NCBI GenBank assembly: GCA_016791005.1
Contig: JAEUNY010000136.1
Location: forward strand, 1-32,402
Length of the DNA: 32,402 nt
Direction: 5' to 3'
Source: Zoogloeaceae bacterium
GTDB taxonomy: Bacteria > Pseudomonadota > Gammaproteobacteria > Burkholderiales > Rhodocyclaceae
In this document: positions 1-6,852 of the stretch, piece after piece
Position numbering within the stretch: position 1 is the first letter of the stretch
How the letters are laid out: each line of letters starts with the position of its first letter
Made by a program: the position numbers and the translations under genes
The notes under the pieces: generated by a model
The model's database searches: none
Told to the model about the DNA's origin: nothing
The model's input: only the letters and a program-made list of their open reading frames with translations

Positions 1-110
1 TCGGCGATGGCGACCACTCGCCCCGTATAGGATTCAGCAATTGCGTCGAAGGGGGCCCAGAGCCCACCCAGTAGGGCGGCGCAGGCGGCAAGCCGCGCAA
101 GTTTCAACAC
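1..110 (-). CDS. Secreted thermonuclease-like (SNase family) protein, 5' part only
   Basis: Reading leftward from a GTG at 110, the frame stays open to the window edge and encodes 36 residues. They start with a signal-peptide-like segment (MLKLARLAACAALLGG, ending near AIAES) and then YTGRVVAIAD. The last stretch matches the first beta strand of staphylococcal-nuclease-like proteins, which typically read YxGxVxxVxDGDT. The family cleaves DNA or RNA with calcium and is usually exported. The gene starts 11 bases after the stop of the small secreted protein gene at 122-451, so the two probably form one transcript. Only the N-terminus is present, so the catalytic Arg and Glu residues cannot be checked. 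A TTG codon directly after the GTG is an alternative start. Confidence 0.55.
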   Translation of the reverse strand, partial: MLKLARLAACAALLGGLWAPFDAIAESYTGRVVAIA

Positions 111-121
111 TTCCGTCGCCG

Positions 122-451
122 TCAGCGATTCGGGATGGCGCGTTCGCCCAGGACCTGCTTGCGTCCCTGGGGATCGAAGCGGACGAACTCCTGACGACCA
201 TTGCGACAGCGCATATAGGTGGCATCGAGGACGCCGTGGGACTCGGCAATGCACTCTTCCTTGGAGCGGGGCGCAACAGTGATCCACTCGGGTTGCAGTG
301 GAGCCAGGCTCCTCGCCACTCCTTGGCCCACCGCTTCGCCAACCCCTGCGCCGAAATCGCCGACGGCGCGGCCCGCCTGACGGGCCGTGGTCTCGGCAAG
401 AACGGGAGATGTGAGCAAAGCGAAGCTGAGGATCAAAGCTGAAAAACGCAT
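122..451 (-). CDS. Small secreted hypothetical protein with a Cys pair
   Basis: A 109-residue protein starts at the ATG at 451; an upstream extension of the frame has no signal-peptide character and is ignored. Residues 1-19 (MRFSALILSFALLTSPVLA) are a clean signal peptide with an Ala-x-Ala-type end near LAE. A Gly/Ala-rich stretch follows (AVGDFGAGVGEAVGQG), then a C-terminal region with two cysteines (EECIAES and YMRCRNGRQEFVRF) that could form a disulphide in the periplasm. I do not recognise a named family. It lies just upstream of the thermonuclease-like gene on the same strand with an 11-base gap, so a shared transcript and export route are likely. The function is unknown. Confidence 0.6.
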   Translation of the reverse strand: MRFSALILSFALLTSPVLAETTARQAGRAVGDFGAGVGEAVGQGVARSLAPLQPEWITVAPRSKEECIAESHGVLDATYMRCRNGRQEFVRFDPQGRKQVLGERAIPNR

Positions 452-581
452 GGTCTTTGTGAAAGGATGTTCCGCCGGCCTTCGGCACGGACCAGCGATG
501 GGGTCCCGATCATATCGCCCAAGCATGCGATTGCCATCCCCACAAAGTCATAACCAACAGTCCATGGGGATCGCGTTCTGT

Positions 582-603
582 CATAGTCCTGGCTTTGACT
601 ATG
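582..603. promoter_or_regulatory. Inverted repeat, candidate operator of the HTH gene
   Basis: CATAGTC at 582-588 and GACTATG at 597-603 are perfect 7-base inverted arms around an 8-base spacer. The right arm ends 10 bases before the ATG of the HTH protein at 614. This is a usual place for autoregulation by a dimeric XRE-type protein. The symmetry is seen directly; binding by the neighbouring protein is inference. Confidence 0.35.
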
Positions 604-613
604 GAAACGGGAT

Positions 614-868
614 ATGGCCAAAGCACTGAAGACCGCATTCAAGACCGGGGCCGAGATCAACGAATGGCGCAAGACTCATCGAATGATTCAATCTGAGTTT
701 TGGGGGCCCCTGGGGGTGACCCAGTCCGGCGGCAGCCGCTACGAGTCGGGCCGTAACATCCCGGCGCCCACACAAATCCTTCTGACCCTGGCCTATGGCA
801 CCGACAAGGAGGCCGATGCGGTCCTGGCGGCATTGAGGACGTGGAAGTCGCCGAAGAAGGGGGCGTAG
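614..868 (+). CDS. Small helix-turn-helix (XRE-like) transcriptional regulator
   Basis: An 84-residue protein with an HTH core at about residues 13-60: INEWRKTHRMIQSEFWGPLG, then VTQSGGSRYESGRNIPAP. This fits the helix 2-turn-helix 3 pattern of lambda-Cro/XRE-like proteins, in which an S-x-x-S-x-Y-E-x-G-R-x-x-P signature follows the recognition helix. No effector domain is present, so it is a stand-alone DNA-binding protein. The C-terminus is basic (KSPKKGA). The start is preceded by GGAAACGGG, an acceptable ribosome site. It is divergent from the secreted-protein gene ending at 122, so the shared 162-base gap could carry both promoters. Targets are unknown; a 22-bp inverted repeat sits just upstream. 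Confidence 0.7.
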   Translation: MAKALKTAFKTGAEINEWRKTHRMIQSEFWGPLGVTQSGGSRYESGRNIPAPTQILLTLAYGTDKEADAVLAALRTWKSPKKGA

Positions 869-1022
869 CGTCAGTTGCGGCCGTCTCGACGCCAACGAGG
901 ACAATTTCCAGGAGGGCTGGACAGGGCGGTAGGTCGAGAACTATATTTCTATACAGTGTTTGTATACACCTCGCCCCTTGCTCATTAGCGTATTTGAGCG
1001 CGATCGTCCGCCGAGGGGCGCA

Positions 1023-1127
1023 ATGGCCCACCACCTGGAGCAGACCATGAACCTTAGGAACATTGACCAATTGGTGTTGCATGTGACCTTGCTTGCGGGA
1101 GTCGTCGCCCTGGTACTGCCTTGGTAG
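1023..1127 (+). CDS. Possible 34-residue membrane mini-protein
   Basis: A short frame starts at ATG 1023, preceded by GAGGGG about five bases upstream. It encodes MAHHLEQTMNLRNIDQL followed by a hydrophobic segment (VTLLAGVVALVLPW) and a stop. A second in-frame ATG at 1047 also has a good ribosome site (GGAG, six-base spacing). One transmembrane helix with a short polar N-terminus is typical of bacterial small membrane proteins. No family is recognised. It stands alone between the HTH gene and the start-less ORF. The two well-placed ribosome sites argue for translation, but at this length chance is a real alternative. Confidence 0.3.
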   Translation: MAHHLEQTMNLRNIDQLVLHVTLLAGVVALVLPW

Positions 1128-1234
1128 GCGCGTAGCACCAACGGCTTTGTTAGGAGGCTTGGTACCCCAAAGGGACTGAATTGGCGTTTTGTCTGACCGC
1201 CACTGTGCCGCGGCACTGGGGAAAAAGGGAGTAG

Positions 1235-1705
1235 CCTCAGGTCAAGGACTACAAGCTGTGTACGACGACCCACAACGATCCGGTTCGCGACGCCGAACTC
1301 GCCTACGAACTGTTCCTGGACCAAGGTGACGCGCTGCGCTTGCGCGCCGGTGAGCATCCGGACGAGTGCCTCTGCCTGCATTTCCTCCTGGCCCCAGAGG
1401 ACGGTAAGGGCGTCGCAAATTTCTTTGCCGCGATCTGGCGTGCGCTCAGGCCTTCGCTCGAAGAGGCGGCGCTGGCGTGGCGAAGCGCTACCGAGGGCAA
1501 AGTTTGTTTGATCGCACAAGGCAAACTGATTACCGACTGGTTGCCCGACCCGGCATGGCACAAACCTCTTGCCTACGCCTTAGCCTGGTTGAGCGTCGCT
1601 GGTGGCAACTCCGTCTTGCCGCCCTGGGTAGCCCAAAGTTTTCCGAGGACGAGGGAAGTCATCAAGGCGCTCTTCGCGACGTTCAGTCCTGTGTTTCGTG
1701 ACTGA
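1235..1705 (+). pseudogene. Hypothetical protein ORF without a standard start (decayed or mis-started gene)
   Basis: The frame opens after a TAG at 1232 and runs to TGA at 1705, with coding-like composition: KLCTTTHNDPVRDAELAYEL, then a Cys-rich motif (DECLCLHFLL) and an amphipathic Trp-rich C-terminal half. No ATG, GTG or TTG occurs before the TTG at 1340. That TTG would cut off about a third of the protein, including the most polar part. A ribosome-site-like AGGGAG lies near 1226, with GTC AAG GAC nine bases on, as if a GTG or ATG had mutated to GTC. I do not recognise the family. It could be a remnant, use a non-standard start such as CTG 1256, or be a shorter protein from TTG 1340. Confidence 0.35.
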
Positions 1706-1891
1706 AGCAGATCAGGATGGCTAACCGAGGGTGTGTAGCCGAAGTTTGTGTGTATCACTGTGTGTATTAGACGGGTAAGTCTTTTCGGAATTGTATATAG
1801 GTTCAATGTATTAATGTTGTTGTGGTTGTGACAGGACATCATGAACATGCAGGTCTGAGGTTTTTGTCGTCTGCGGATCCTCTTGCAAATT
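1706..1891. other. Non-coding, GT-rich intergenic stretch
   Basis: No credible ORF is present on either strand. The sequence has several TGTGTG/GTGTAT runs and lower GC than its surroundings. Together with the 869-1022 gap, it gives the left 1.9 kb an accessory character beside the dense flagellar block. No tRNA, attachment-site pair or transposase fragment was recognised. Confidence 0.4.
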
Positions 1892-1920
1892 GAAACGCCC
1901 CTTGCGGGGCGTTTCCTTTT
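1892..1920. terminator. Hairpin terminator between converging transcripts
   Basis: A perfect 10-bp stem pairs GAAACGCCCC (1892-1901) with GGGGCGTTTC (1906-1915) around a TTGC loop. CTTTT follows on the plus strand. In the minus direction, the end of the ycgR transcript, the tail is AATTTG. It therefore probably works both ways, more strongly for rightward transcripts. Confidence 0.75.
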
Positions 1921-1927
1921 CGTGGGC

Positions 1928-2704
1928 TCAGAGATTTCGCCAGCGACCGCCCCGACCACGTTCCACTTTGAGGATGTAGCGGGAGATCACCGCGGCGACG
2001 CTCTCAGGCGTACCCACAAACTCGCATCCTGCGCGAAGCATGGTGATGCCCTGCCGATTGGTCAGGCGAAAGAGGTTCCGGACTTTGAGATTGACGCTGA
2101 CCGTCCCGAATTCTGGCAAGGTGAGGCGGCAGTCCGCATAGACTTGGTCCGGTTCAAACGTGACGCCTTTCGGCGGCACCACGATGGCGATGCCGCCCCC
2201 GCTGATATCCAGAATCCGCGCGGTGTAGGAGGTGATCTGGCCAGCGGGATCAGCGATGGGAATGATGCAGCTTAAGGCATGGGCGGCCGGAGCCGCCAGG
2301 CGGAAATACTCGCGCCGCTGAAGGCGGATCAACAACTCCGGCAGGGGTGAAACCAGCCCGGGCCGGCCCTCGAAGCGCATCCGGCGGGGTGGGGCGATGG
2401 TGAATTGGATCTTGATGCTGTCCAGTTGGGTAATGCACACGAGGTTCGGCGCCGTTTCCGCGGCCCGGTTCATCTCTTCGTCGTTGCTCAGGTCGAGGAC
2501 GAGGTTTTCCTCATTGGGAGAAAGGCCGAGCAGCGTGGTGAGGAACGAGTGATCCGAGTCTCCGATGAATGCCGTCATCATGGCCCGCTTGGCAATGAGG
2601 CCACGCAGGATCTGGCGAATCTCCATCGGGGCATGGAGTTCATATTTTGCGTGGTCGTCAGTCTTCAGCAGTTCGAATTTGAGGGCGTCGTGGAGTTGCG
2701 TCAT
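1928..2704 (-). CDS. ycgR: YcgR-type flagellar brake protein (PilZ domain)
   Basis: A 258-residue protein from ATG 2704; further upstream the frame is low-quality sequence. The N-terminal half (about 1-120) is a YcgR-type domain. The C-terminal half is a PilZ domain with the c-di-GMP signature: arginines at 130, 131 and 134 (RREYFR) and a later DISGGGIAI motif. YcgR binds c-di-GMP and then contacts the flagellar motor (MotA/FliG/FliM) to slow rotation, linking high c-di-GMP to the sessile state. The length is close to the E. coli protein (244 aa). It is the last gene of the flagellar block, 46 bases after the FlhB-like gene, and is followed by a hairpin terminator. The ribosome site before 2704 is weak, so the exact start is uncertain. 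Confidence 0.85.
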   Translation of the reverse strand: MTQLHDALKFELLKTDDHAKYELHAPMEIRQILRGLIAKRAMMTAFIGDSDHSFLTTLLGLSPNEENLVLDLSNDEEMNRAAETAPNLVCITQLDSIKIQFTIAPPRRMRFEGRPGLVSPLPELLIRLQRREYFRLAAPAAHALSCIIPIADPAGQITSYTARILDISGGGIAIVVPPKGVTFEPDQVYADCRLTLPEFGTVSVNLKVRNLFRLTNRQGITMLRAGCEFVGTPESVAAVISRYILKVERGRGGRWRNL

Positions 2705-2750
2705 GGGGACTGGCAAAGCTGCGAGACGGGATGGGCAGGCATCGGTTATA

Positions 2751-3068
2751 TCATGACCCGGCGGTTGGAGCGGGTGGCGGACCCGCTGCGGCGCCCTGTT
2801 CCAGGCGGTAGATCCAGGCGAGGAGTTCGGCAACGGCCACATAAAGCTGGGGTGGAATGTGGCGATCGAGGTCCACTTGCATCAGGAGCGCCACCAGATC
2901 CGGGGATTCATGGACGTAGATGCCGGCCTCGCGGGCGCGGGCGAGAATTTCCTGGGCAACCAGGCCGCGCCCCTTGGCGACGACGCGGGGGGCAGACTCC
3001 CCCGGGGAATAGGTGAGGGCAACGGCTTCCCGCCGGGCGGCGAGGGCCTCGGGGTCAGGTGTCGCCAT
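2751..3068 (-). CDS. FlhB C-terminal-domain homologue (EscU/YscU/HrcU-type cytoplasmic domain)
   Basis: A 105-residue protein aligns by eye with the cytoplasmic domain of FlhB just after its NPTH self-cleavage site: AVALTYSPGESAPRVVAKG, then LARAREAGIYVHESPDLVAL, and a helix ending AVAELLAWIYRLE. It lacks both the membrane part and the NPTH motif, so it resembles the already cleaved C-terminal fragment. Such FlhX-type paralogues can partly replace the FlhB C-terminal fragment in substrate switching in some bacteria. The gene overlaps the end of fliK by 14 bases and has AGGTGG just before its ATG, so translation is probably coupled. FliK triggers FlhB switching, so the pairing makes functional sense. 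The tail is Ala/Pro-rich. Confidence 0.8.
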   Translation of the reverse strand: MATPDPEALAARREAVALTYSPGESAPRVVAKGRGLVAQEILARAREAGIYVHESPDLVALLMQVDLDRHIPPQLYVAVAELLAWIYRLEQGAAAGPPPAPTAGS

Positions 3069-4200
3069 GGTCCACCTGTATGCCCACCAGTTTCAATCCC
3101 GCCTGGACCAATTGTTCGGCAAGGGCGGCCCGTCCATCGTCCAGGGCAGAGCGCGCCGTCGGTTCGGTTGCGCGAAGCGTCACCTGAACCTCCTGGCCGA
3201 CCAAGCCGAGGCGCGCTTCGACGGTACCAAGGTGGGGCAGAGTGAGCCGGAGGGAGGTCCGCCAGGGCCGAGGGCTCGCGGGATCGGCCGACGCATCCTG
3301 ACCAGGGTCTTCGATATCCCATTCCAAGGCTTGCCCGGGCCACGCTTGGCCCTGCCAGGAGAAATGCTGGGTCGCGAGGGCATCGAGTTGCTGGCTGACC
3401 AGGGGAAGCAGCCGATCCGGGATCAGTTGGGTGACCGGGCGACTGTCAGGACTCCCCGCGTCGGTCAGCGGGCGAGGGGCGGCGGCAATTTTGTCTGCCT
3501 CCTCGCCCAGGGATGGGGGAGATTGGATTTGCCCTGCAGTGTCGAGGGCGCCCGAATGGGCGTCTGGCCGTCGGATCGGCGAGGGTTCCTGGGGAGCCGC
3601 CGGTGCCAATCTTCCCTGGGGTTCTCTTTTGAGCGCTGCGGTCGTCACGTCGCCCTCCAGCCATCGCTCCTGGTGAGATTCGTAGAACAGACCACTTTCC
3701 GAGAGGGCTTTCTGAAGGGCGGAGGCCAGGGGGCCGGCGGATTCCGGCGGACGCTCGACCAGCGGTTTGCCCGCCCCGAGCAGGGCCGGGGTTTCCGCAT
3801 CGCGCCCGGTCAGAAGGATGCTGATGAGTTGCCCGGCCTGACTCAGGCGGGGCGGCGGCCCCGCTTGAACCTCGGCAGGCGCCGCCACCACCTTGGCGTG
3901 AACGACCTGCCGTTGGGTCTGGACGACCTCCAGGTTCAACGTCCGCCCGGGTTGCGATAATTCCGGCTGGGACTCCGCCGCGACGGCCAGATTGATTGCC
4001 TTTCCGGCGACCAAGGCCCGGAAAAGACCATTGGGGAGTTGCTCTTCGATGGTGGCCGTGATCCGCTGGCCCGGCGAAAACTCGGGGAGATCCGCCTGGA
4101 TTCCCCGGATGGGACGAAGCTCCTGAACCGGTGGGTCGGTCTGGAAAAAGCTGGCTTCAGTGAGGAGCCGGAGGCGGGCGACGAGGTCGGCGGGAATCAT
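3055..4200 (-). CDS. fliK: Flagellar hook-length control protein FliK
   Basis: A 381-residue protein with a variable Pro/Ala/Gln-rich N-terminal and central region. The conserved hook-length control domain (Flg_hook) lies at about residues 280-375, recognisable in LRLTLPHLGTVEARLGLVG and the final AEQLVQAGLKLVGIQVDHG. FliK is exported during hook building, acts as a ruler, and makes FlhB switch from hook to filament substrates. The low-complexity middle (such as VVAAPAEVQAGPPPRLSQAG) is usual for the ruler part. It follows fliT in the same direction and overlaps the FlhB-like gene. There is no strong ribosome site at ATG 4200. The call rests on the C-terminal domain and the flagellar context. 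Confidence 0.85.
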   Translation of the reverse strand: MIPADLVARLRLLTEASFFQTDPPVQELRPIRGIQADLPEFSPGQRITATIEEQLPNGLFRALVAGKAINLAVAAESQPELSQPGRTLNLEVVQTQRQVVHAKVVAAPAEVQAGPPPRLSQAGQLISILLTGRDAETPALLGAGKPLVERPPESAGPLASALQKALSESGLFYESHQERWLEGDVTTAALKREPQGRLAPAAPQEPSPIRRPDAHSGALDTAGQIQSPPSLGEEADKIAAAPRPLTDAGSPDSRPVTQLIPDRLLPLVSQQLDALATQHFSWQGQAWPGQALEWDIEDPGQDASADPASPRPWRTSLRLTLPHLGTVEARLGLVGQEVQVTLRATEPTARSALDDGRAALAEQLVQAGLKLVGIQVDHGDT

Positions 4201-4244
4201 GATGCGGGGAACCTGAATGGCCGATCATGGCAACCGATCACCCG

Positions 4245-4577
4245 CTAGGCGCCGGCGTGGTACGCCTGCCGCAGGGACCGTCCAGCCGCGCCAACCGCCA
4301 ACCAGCGACGCACGCTTTCCTGGAAAGGCTCCACTTCCTCCCGGACAAGTTGGCAATCGCAACGGATCTGCTCAAGCAGCGTTGCTTTGCGCTGACGCTC
4401 GGCGGGGGTGAGGGGTTCAATTTGCCGCCCGCCAGGCTCCCGCGCCATGAGGGAATCACGCAGGCGGGCGAGCCCGTGTTCGTTGGCCAGCAAGGACTCC
4501 CAGTCGTGGGCACGGGCGGCTTCCACCATCCGGGAAGAAAGGCGGGCCATTTCGACTACATCGTCAAGGGTGCTCAT
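4245..4577 (-). CDS. fliT: Flagellar export chaperone FliT
   Basis: A 110-residue, mostly helical protein (STLDDVVEMARLSSRMVEAA, then DWESLLANEHGLARLRDSL) that sits directly after fliS, the usual position of fliT. FliT binds the filament-cap protein FliD in the cytoplasm and delivers it to the export gate; in enterobacteria it also inhibits FlhDC. I chose ATG 4577 because GGAGG stands six bases upstream; a GTG at 4589 would place the ribosome site inside the gene. Primary-sequence similarity in this family is weak, so the assignment relies on size, helical heptad pattern (LIRCDCQLVREEVEPFQESV region) and synteny. Confidence 0.75.
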   Translation of the reverse strand: MSTLDDVVEMARLSSRMVEAARAHDWESLLANEHGLARLRDSLMAREPGGRQIEPLTPAERQRKATLLEQIRCDCQLVREEVEPFQESVRRWLAVGAAGRSLRQAYHAGA

Positions 4578-4596
4578 CGTTGCCTCCACGTTCCGC

Positions 4597-5007
4597 TCAG
4601 GCGGTCTCGCTGGCCTGGGGCGCCTTGATCTGCTGCCACGCGTCCCTCAGATCGCGAAGCAGGCCCGCCACTTCGTCCAGCGCCGGCCGGCTATTGTGGC
4701 GATTGGCGAAAATCAACCGCTCCGCCATGTAGTCATACAGCGCGGCGAGCCGGGCAGCCAAGTCCCCGCCGACTTCCAGGTCCAGGCTCACTTTCAGCCC
4801 ATTCGTCACGATCTCGATGGCTTTGGAGACATGCTTGCCCTTGGTCGGGATATCGCCGCTCTCCATGGCCACGGCCGCCGAGGAGATGGCCAGCAGGGCG
4901 CCATCGAACAGCATGAGGATGAGCTGGTGAGGGTCAGCGTTGGTGACGCCCGTTTCGACGCTCACGCGGGAATAGGCAGAGGCTCGATTGAGTCCGGAGT
5001 TAAACAT
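4597..5007 (-). CDS. fliS: Flagellin export chaperone FliS
   Basis: A 136-residue protein with the full FliS pattern: an N-terminal AYSRVSVETGV, then ADPHQLILMLFDGALLAI, and a helical core with SLDLEVGGDLAARLAALYDY followed by MAERLIFAN. FliS caps the C-terminal D0 region of newly made flagellin, stops it polymerising in the cytoplasm and guides it to FlhA. AAGGGG precedes the ATG by about eight bases. The gap to fliD is 11 bases and to fliT 19 bases, consistent with a single fliD-fliS-fliT transcript. All expected conserved positions appear intact. Confidence 0.95.
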   Translation of the reverse strand: MFNSGLNRASAYSRVSVETGVTNADPHQLILMLFDGALLAISSAAVAMESGDIPTKGKHVSKAIEIVTNGLKVSLDLEVGGDLAARLAALYDYMAERLIFANRHNSRPALDEVAGLLRDLRDAWQQIKAPQASETA

Positions 5008-5018
5008 CCCGTGTCCCC

Positions 5019-6410
5019 TTAATTACTGCTGGAGCTGATGGTGGGAAGGTTGGCCAATTGTTGCGCCAGAAAGGTGCTTGTTTGGTTCATGCTCGCGATC
5101 AAAGTATCCAAAGCGGTGAATTGGGCGCGATAACGCGCTTCGATCTTGCTGAGGCGCAGGTTGAAAGCGTCTTCCTGCTTGCTGAGGGATTTCAGAGTGG
5201 AGTTGATACCGTCGGTCCGCGAACTGATCAGTCCACCTGCATCGAGGAAACTGTCGATCCGGTCGGTGACGCGCTTCGCCAGCCCATCAACCGTGTCGGT
5301 ACCGGTAAATAGGGCGCCAACGCCCTTGGCTGGGTCGCTCAAGGCCGCCTGCAGTTTCTCGCTATCAATGGACAGAGTGCCAGTCGAGGTCAGCGTGATG
5401 CCAATGTCGCCAAGACGTGTGGCCCCTGGCAGCCCGTCAATGTTCGTCGTCAGAAGGTCACGGATCTGGCCCTGCACCGAGCGGGTCGTGGCGTCCCCGG
5501 TAAGGGTGGCGGCCGCGTCCTTCTCGGCATCGTAGGACGTCAGGGTCTTGATGGTGGAGACCAGATTGTTGAAGCTGGTCACGAAGCTTTCGATCGCCGA
5601 TTTGGCACCGCTCTTGTCGTCGGCGATCGTCAGCGTCGTGGCCGCAGAGGGCGCGCTCTTGAGGGTCAGGGTGACGCCATCAATGACGTCATCGATGACA
5701 TTCTTGCTGCGCGTGACCGCGATGCCGTCCACCTCAAGACTTGCGTTGCCCGCGGATTGGACCCCGTAGACCGGGTCCGAACTGGTCGTGGTGTCGGTCG
5801 GGAGGTAGCTCAGGCCAACGGTCCCGCTCAAGGAAAACGCCTGGGCGGCCCCGGTCGAAGCGCTGGTCAGGACCAGTTGTTTTGCGGTGCCATTGTTGAT
5901 GACGCTAGCCGTCACCCCCATTTCCGAGTCATTGATGGCATCGCGCAGGTCTTCCAGCGTTCCCCCCGCGAAGTTGAGGGTTGCCGGAGTGTTGCCATCG
6001 GGAACGAAGCTGCCATTCACGACGGACCCAAAGGTGACGGTCAGATTGCCCGCCGCGGGGACAAATTCGGTGGTGGCGCTGGTCGCTGTGCGCTGGGTGG
6101 TGGCGAGGGCATTGACCTTGACCGTGTAGTTTCCGGCCGTAGCCGATGCTCCGGAGGTGGCGGAAAGAATCGTCGGATCGGCAACCGTTGCCGTGGTGGC
6201 GGTAAATTTTGCCGACTTGGTCAGCGCGCTTGCTGACGACTGAAGGGTGGCCAGGGAGGCCTTGATCTGGCCGTAAGCGGAAAGCTTGGCTTGGAAGCTC
6301 GATTCCTTGGCTTGCAACTGCACCAGCGGGCGCTGCTCCAAGCTCATGAGGCTGCTGATCAAGCTCTCGATATCGAGCCCCGATCCGATGCCTGCGGCGG
6401 ATAATCCCAC
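5019..6410 (-). CDS. fliD: Flagellar filament cap protein FliD (HAP2)
   Basis: A 463-residue protein starting at a GTG with GAGGAG seven bases upstream. The FliD N-terminal signature GIGSGLDIESLISSLM is at residues 7-22. The middle is Ser/Thr/Ala-rich and exposed, and the C-terminal coiled coil (LSKQEDAFNLRLSKIEARYR) ends in TFLAQQLANL. FliD forms the cap at the filament tip that inserts flagellin subunits, and can act as an adhesin. The length is standard for betaproteobacterial FliD. The flaG stop codon is part of the fliD ribosome-site region, which suggests coupling of the two genes. The middle domains are the variable part in this family, so strain-specific differences are expected there. 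Confidence 0.95.
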   Translation of the reverse strand: MGLSAAGIGSGLDIESLISSLMSLEQRPLVQLQAKESSFQAKLSAYGQIKASLATLQSSASALTKSAKFTATTATVADPTILSATSGASATAGNYTVKVNALATTQRTATSATTEFVPAAGNLTVTFGSVVNGSFVPDGNTPATLNFAGGTLEDLRDAINDSEMGVTASVINNGTAKQLVLTSASTGAAQAFSLSGTVGLSYLPTDTTTSSDPVYGVQSAGNASLEVDGIAVTRSKNVIDDVIDGVTLTLKSAPSAATTLTIADDKSGAKSAIESFVTSFNNLVSTIKTLTSYDAEKDAAATLTGDATTRSVQGQIRDLLTTNIDGLPGATRLGDIGITLTSTGTLSIDSEKLQAALSDPAKGVGALFTGTDTVDGLAKRVTDRIDSFLDAGGLISSRTDGINSTLKSLSKQEDAFNLRLSKIEARYRAQFTALDTLIASMNQTSTFLAQQLANLPTISSSSN

Positions 6411-6421
6411 GGCGCTACTCC

Positions 6422-6784
6422 TCAGGCCTCCTGCTTGACCAGCAGACCCTGCAGTTTGTCCAATGCCTTCGCGATGGCCAGGATCTCTTCTGACGGGATC
6501 TGGCGCAGGACCTTGTCAGTGGCGGTATCGACAATCTTGACGACGGTCCGGCCGGAGTCCTTGTCTATGGAGAATTGCAAGTCTTGGGCCACCGGCTGAA
6601 TGGTTTTCTGGAGATCCTCAACGGCCTGCTGGATTTCCTGCATCGGTGGGGCGCCAGCCGGACCGGCGCCGGTGACTGGGGTGCCTCCCGCGACGTCCCG
6701 GGGTGTTCTGGCGGCCGATTGCGAAGCCAGGGCTTGCAAAGCCGGTTGCTGGGTAATTCCTGCGGCGATAGATGAAACACTCAT
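6422..6784 (-). CDS. flaG: FlaG family flagellar protein
   Basis: A 120-residue protein from ATG 6784, chosen because GGAGG lies seven bases upstream; the frame extends further but lacks a ribosome site there. After a disordered Ala/Pro-rich N-terminus (residues 1-45), the C-terminal half matches FlaG: LQFSIDKDSGRTVVKIVDTA, then KVLRQIPSEEILAIAKAL. FlaG is a poorly understood protein encoded between flagellin and cap genes; loss of it changes filament length in several species. The fliC-flaG-fliD order here is the standard one. A hairpin lies between fliC and flaG, so the gene may be expressed less than flagellin. Confidence 0.9.
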   Translation of the reverse strand: MSVSSIAAGITQQPALQALASQSAARTPRDVAGGTPVTGAGPAGAPPMQEIQQAVEDLQKTIQPVAQDLQFSIDKDSGRTVVKIVDTATDKVLRQIPSEEILAIAKALDKLQGLLVKQEA

Positions 6785-6804
6785 CTTCGATCCTCCTTGA
6801 AACA

Positions 6805-6832
6805 ACGGCGCGGAGCTCACGCCCCGCGCCGT
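6805..6832 (-). terminator. Hairpin after fliC (possible terminator or stabiliser)
   Basis: ACGGCGCGG (6805-6813) pairs with CCGCGCCGT (6824-6832) in a perfect 9-bp GC-rich stem with a 10-base loop. On the minus strand it follows the fliC stop by about 20 bases, and the next bases read TGTTTC, a weak U tract. It may partly terminate the flagellin transcript or protect its 3' end. Confidence 0.55.
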
Positions 6833-6852
6833 CAGTGTCCCTCAGACCAAGC

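Noticed and set aside
950-975. LexA-type SOS box in TATACAGTGTTTGTATACACC
   Set aside because: The CTG-N10-CAG layout is absent and the symmetry (ATACA/TTGTAT) is imperfect. No damage gene follows.
1-1900. A genomic island or prophage edge
   Set aside because: The region is sparse and accessory-looking, but no integrase, transposase, tRNA or direct-repeat ends could be seen, so no mobile element is called.
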